DNA of 22,455 nucleotides from JAVBNW01 sp031551255. GTDB taxonomy: Bacteria; Bacillota; Clostridia; Christensenellales; UBA1750. Below the pieces are notes generated by a model that did not search any database, was not told the origin of the DNA, and saw only the letters and a list, made by a program, of their open reading frames with translations. The stretch lies in contig JAVBNW010000069.1 in the NCBI GenBank assembly GCA_031551255.1, positions 1 through 22,455 on the forward strand, written 5' to 3'. This document shows positions 20,491-22,455 of this stretch, in pieces. Every line of letters begins with the position of its first letter. Position 1 is the stretch's first letter. Position numbers and translations under genes: made by a program.

Positions 20491-21966
20491 TTAGAGCAGA
20501 ATGCAGATCAGCCCGCCGCTGCCGTCGTTGATAATGCGCTGCAAGGTTTCTTGTATTTTCATTTGCACATCTTCGGGCATGCGCATCAGCTTGTTGGAGA
20601 GACCTTCTTTCACCAGTTCGTGCAGCGACTTGCCGAACATGTTGGTGCCCCAGATCGACGCCGGGTCGCTCTCAAATTCGGCAAGCAAATACTTGACTAA
20701 CTCTTCCGATTGTTTTTCTGTACCTACGATGGGGCTTACCTCTGTTTGAATGTCGACTCTAATCATGTGTAACGACGGGGCGCTGGCCTTGAGGCGCACG
20801 CCGAAGCGGTTGCCCTGCTTGACGATTTGCGGTTCCTCCAGCGTCAGCTCATCCTGCGTGGGGGCTACGAGGCCGTAGCCGGTGCGGCGCACGCTATCCA
20901 GCGCCTCGGCAACGCGGTCGTACTCGCGCTTGGCCTCGACCAAATCGGCCATTAGGGACATCAAGTGCGCTTCGCCGCGCACGTCGGTGCCGCACTGCTC
21001 GCCTAAGATCTGATAGAATAGGCCGTCGTTCAGCGGCAGGGAGAACGAAACCGCCCCTTCGCCCAGCGATACGGATTCGAGCTTCAGGCCGGGGGTATAG
21101 GGAGAATCCTCAAAGGCGTCCAGCGCCTGGGCATAGTCCCTTACGCGGGCGAGGCCGTCTATCTTCGAGCGCACGCCGCTTAAGATGTGGTCTACCAGCC
21201 AATGCTCCTCGGGCAGCGTCTGCACCCACGCGGGGATGTCGAAGTGCAGCTTCAAAAGCGGGAATTCGCGCAGCGCTTCGCCCATGACGGCATCGATGTC
21301 GTCCATGGTCATGTTGAGCACATCCAGCAAAATCACCGGCGTGTCGTATTTTTCTTCCAACGCTTCGCGAAGGCGTACGGCTTCTTCGCTCCTTGGATCT
21401 TTCGCGTTGAGTACGACGACAAAGGGCTTGCCGGTTTGCTTAAGCTCGGCGATGGCGCGCTCTTCGGCTTCTACATAATTAAGCCTTGGAATGCCTGCGA
21501 TGGAGCCGTCGGTGGTGACCACGATGCCGATCGTGGAATGCTCGTCGATCACCTTGCGGGTGCCGATTTCGGCGGCCTCCTCAAACGGAATATCCACATC
21601 GAACCACGGCGTGCGCACCATGCGGGGCTCTTCGCCCTCTTCGGTGCCCAGCGCGCCCTTGACCATGTAGCCCACGCAGTCCACCATGCGCACGCGCATA
21701 TCCGCGTGATCCTTCAGGTGTACCTCCGCCGCCTCGCTGGGCACAAAGCGCGGCTGCGTGGTCATGATGGTGCGGCCCGAGCCGGATTGCGGCGCTTCGT
21801 CCATCACCCTGTCCTTCTTATAGCCGCCCTCCATGTTGGGCAGCACCATAAGATCCATGATGCGCGCGATCAGAGTGGATTTACCCGTTCTGACAGGCCC
21901 CACCACCCCGATGTAAATGTCGCCCTGCGTGCGCTCGGCGATATCACGGTAAAGATCGAATTCCAT
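20491..21966 (-). CDS. spoIVA: Stage IV sporulation protein A (SpoIVA)
   Basis: This 491-residue protein matches the B. subtilis length (about 492). SpoIVA is the ATPase that polymerises around the forespore and forms the base of the spore coat. The P-loop GPVRTGKS is at residues 23-30, and MVDCVGYMVKGALG is the Walker B region near 97. DEHSTIGIVVTTDGSI follows, and the C-terminus ends in GGLICILL, the conserved membrane-surface anchor sequence. The start at 21966 is set by GGAGGAGGGTGA 4-5 nt upstream; the open frame runs on to 22209 but lacks coding look there. CATACGCT at 22016-22023 (minus) is close to a sigma-E -10, but no matching -35 is seen. The protein is intact and shows that the organism is a spore-former. 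Confidence 0.97.
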   Translation of the reverse strand: MEFDLYRDIAERTQGDIYIGVVGPVRTGKSTLIARIMDLMVLPNMEGGYKKDRVMDEAPQSGSGRTIMTTQPRFVPSEAAEVHLKDHADMRVRMVDCVGYMVKGALGTEEGEEPRMVRTPWFDVDIPFEEAAEIGTRKVIDEHSTIGIVVTTDGSIAGIPRLNYVEAEERAIAELKQTGKPFVVVLNAKDPRSEEAVRLREALEEKYDTPVILLDVLNMTMDDIDAVMGEALREFPLLKLHFDIPAWVQTLPEEHWLVDHILSGVRSKIDGLARVRDYAQALDAFEDSPYTPGLKLESVSLGEGAVSFSLPLNDGLFYQILGEQCGTDVRGEAHLMSLMADLVEAKREYDRVAEALDSVRRTGYGLVAPTQDELTLEEPQIVKQGNRFGVRLKASAPSLHMIRVDIQTEVSPIVGTEKQSEELVKYLLAEFESDPASIWGTNMFGKSLHELVKEGLSNKLMRMPEDVQMKIQETLQRIINDGSGGLICILL

Positions 21967-22362
21967 CGAGTCACCCTCCTCCGGCTCATCCCAAACGGGT
22001 ACAATGCCTCGATTCAGCGTATGCCTGAGGGTGCGGGAGTAGAACGGGCCTCCAAAGATTGCGGCCGTCATGGGTCGCCGAGAATATGTACTAACGAAAA
22101 AGGCGCGATGAAATGCGGCATTGGGCAAAGCGAAGTTTTCAAGAGGATGGGGCGTTGTCCGTGCAAAGGATTCCTGTCGACCAAGCTGCTTAATTTGTAG
22201 ACGGGGCATGCGCCCACAGTCTTTTTGAAAAGTCGGCGAAATCGGCGGCCTTGCGCAGCCTGCGGTTTTCGCGCGGAATCCTGCCGGATTTTACCGAAAG
22301 CCTGCCTTGACAGCCCCACGGCGATACAGCATAATGAAGTGATCGTGGGGAGGTGTCGCCGC
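21967..22362. other. Divergent intergenic region spoIVA-proA
   Basis: It holds the spoIVA ribosome site, a possible sigma-E -10 for spoIVA (22016-22023, minus; weak) and the proA promoter. I see nothing else: the open frames through it lack ribosome sites and family resemblance. Confidence 0.45.
22307..22335 (+). promoter_or_regulatory. Sigma-A promoter of proA
   Basis: A perfect TTGACA (22307-22312) and CATAAT (22330-22335) have a 17-nt spacer, about 30 nt before the GTG start. Confidence 0.8.
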
Positions 22363-22455
22363 GTGGATTTATTGGCGATGGGAAAGCGCGCGCGCAAGGC
22401 GGCGTTGGAATTGGCTCTGACGAATGGAAAAACTCGATCCGGGGCGCTTTGGGCA
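22363..22455 (+). CDS. proA: Glutamate-5-semialdehyde dehydrogenase (gamma-glutamyl phosphate reductase), N-terminal part
   Basis: Only 31 codons are inside the window. The N-terminus begins M(GTG)DLLAMGKRARKAALELA, which matches the start of ProA, the NADPH-dependent second enzyme of proline synthesis. GGGGAGGTG lies 7 nt before the GTG, which supports this non-ATG start. No proB precedes it, and the strong promoter directly upstream shows it is the first gene of its unit. The call rests on a short stretch, so it is likely rather than certain. Confidence 0.7.
   Translation, partial: MDLLAMGKRARKAALELALTNGKTRSGALWA

Noticed and set aside
21187..22200. 337-codon plus-strand open frame opposite spoIVA
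   Set aside because: Antisense shadow of spoIVA; no ribosome site and a low-complexity His/Arg-rich product.

Overview
The window reads as a chromosomal segment of a spore-forming member of the Clostridia (Firmicutes). The evidence is a full-length SpoIVA, strong Shine-Dalgarno sites (AGGAGG type), sigma-A promoters with 17-nt spacers, a group III-type phosphofructokinase, DUF6054 and DUF1622 proteins, and a collagen-like protein of spore-surface type. The DNA looks GC-rich for the class (estimated by eye). The order Christensenellales is a guess only.

Layout. 1-2245 (+): a DUF6054 protein, then an orphan AgrC-like GHKL sensor kinase. 2282-5228 (-): a likely three-gene operon (DUF2156/LPG-synthase-C protein, Eis-like acetyltransferase, amidohydrolase). 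5363-10210 (-): a divergent Ppx/GppA-HD protein, polyphosphate kinase Ppk1 and 6-phosphofructokinase, the last ending in a perfect 21-bp hairpin. 10340-12235 (+): an ABC-F ATPase behind a consensus promoter, a 19-codon leader ORF and two intrinsic terminators, which looks like a ribosome-sensing attenuator. 12363-14109 (+): two TIM-barrel sugar isomerase/epimerase-like genes. 14143-15132: a small VOC-family gene (-) flanked on both sides by runs of short perfect stem-loops. 15253-16122 (+): pyridoxamine kinase, converging on a GrpB-family gene (-) through a 42-nt perfect palindrome. 16920-19308 (+): class I mannose-6-phosphate isomerase-like protein, aldo/keto reductase, DUF1622 membrane protein. 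19519-20430 (+): a Cys-rich collagen-like protein, converging on spoIVA (20491-21966, -). 22363 to the right edge (+): the start of proA behind a TTGACA-17-CATAAT promoter.

How the genes fit together. Most of the window is housekeeping: glycolysis, polyphosphate, proline, vitamin B6 and carbohydrate conversion. The collagen-like gene and spoIVA form a sporulation pair. The most interesting regions are the ABC-F leader, the Ppx homologue whose two active sites both look eroded, and the stem-loop clusters around the VOC gene. I saw no tRNA, rRNA, CRISPR array, transposase or phage gene.
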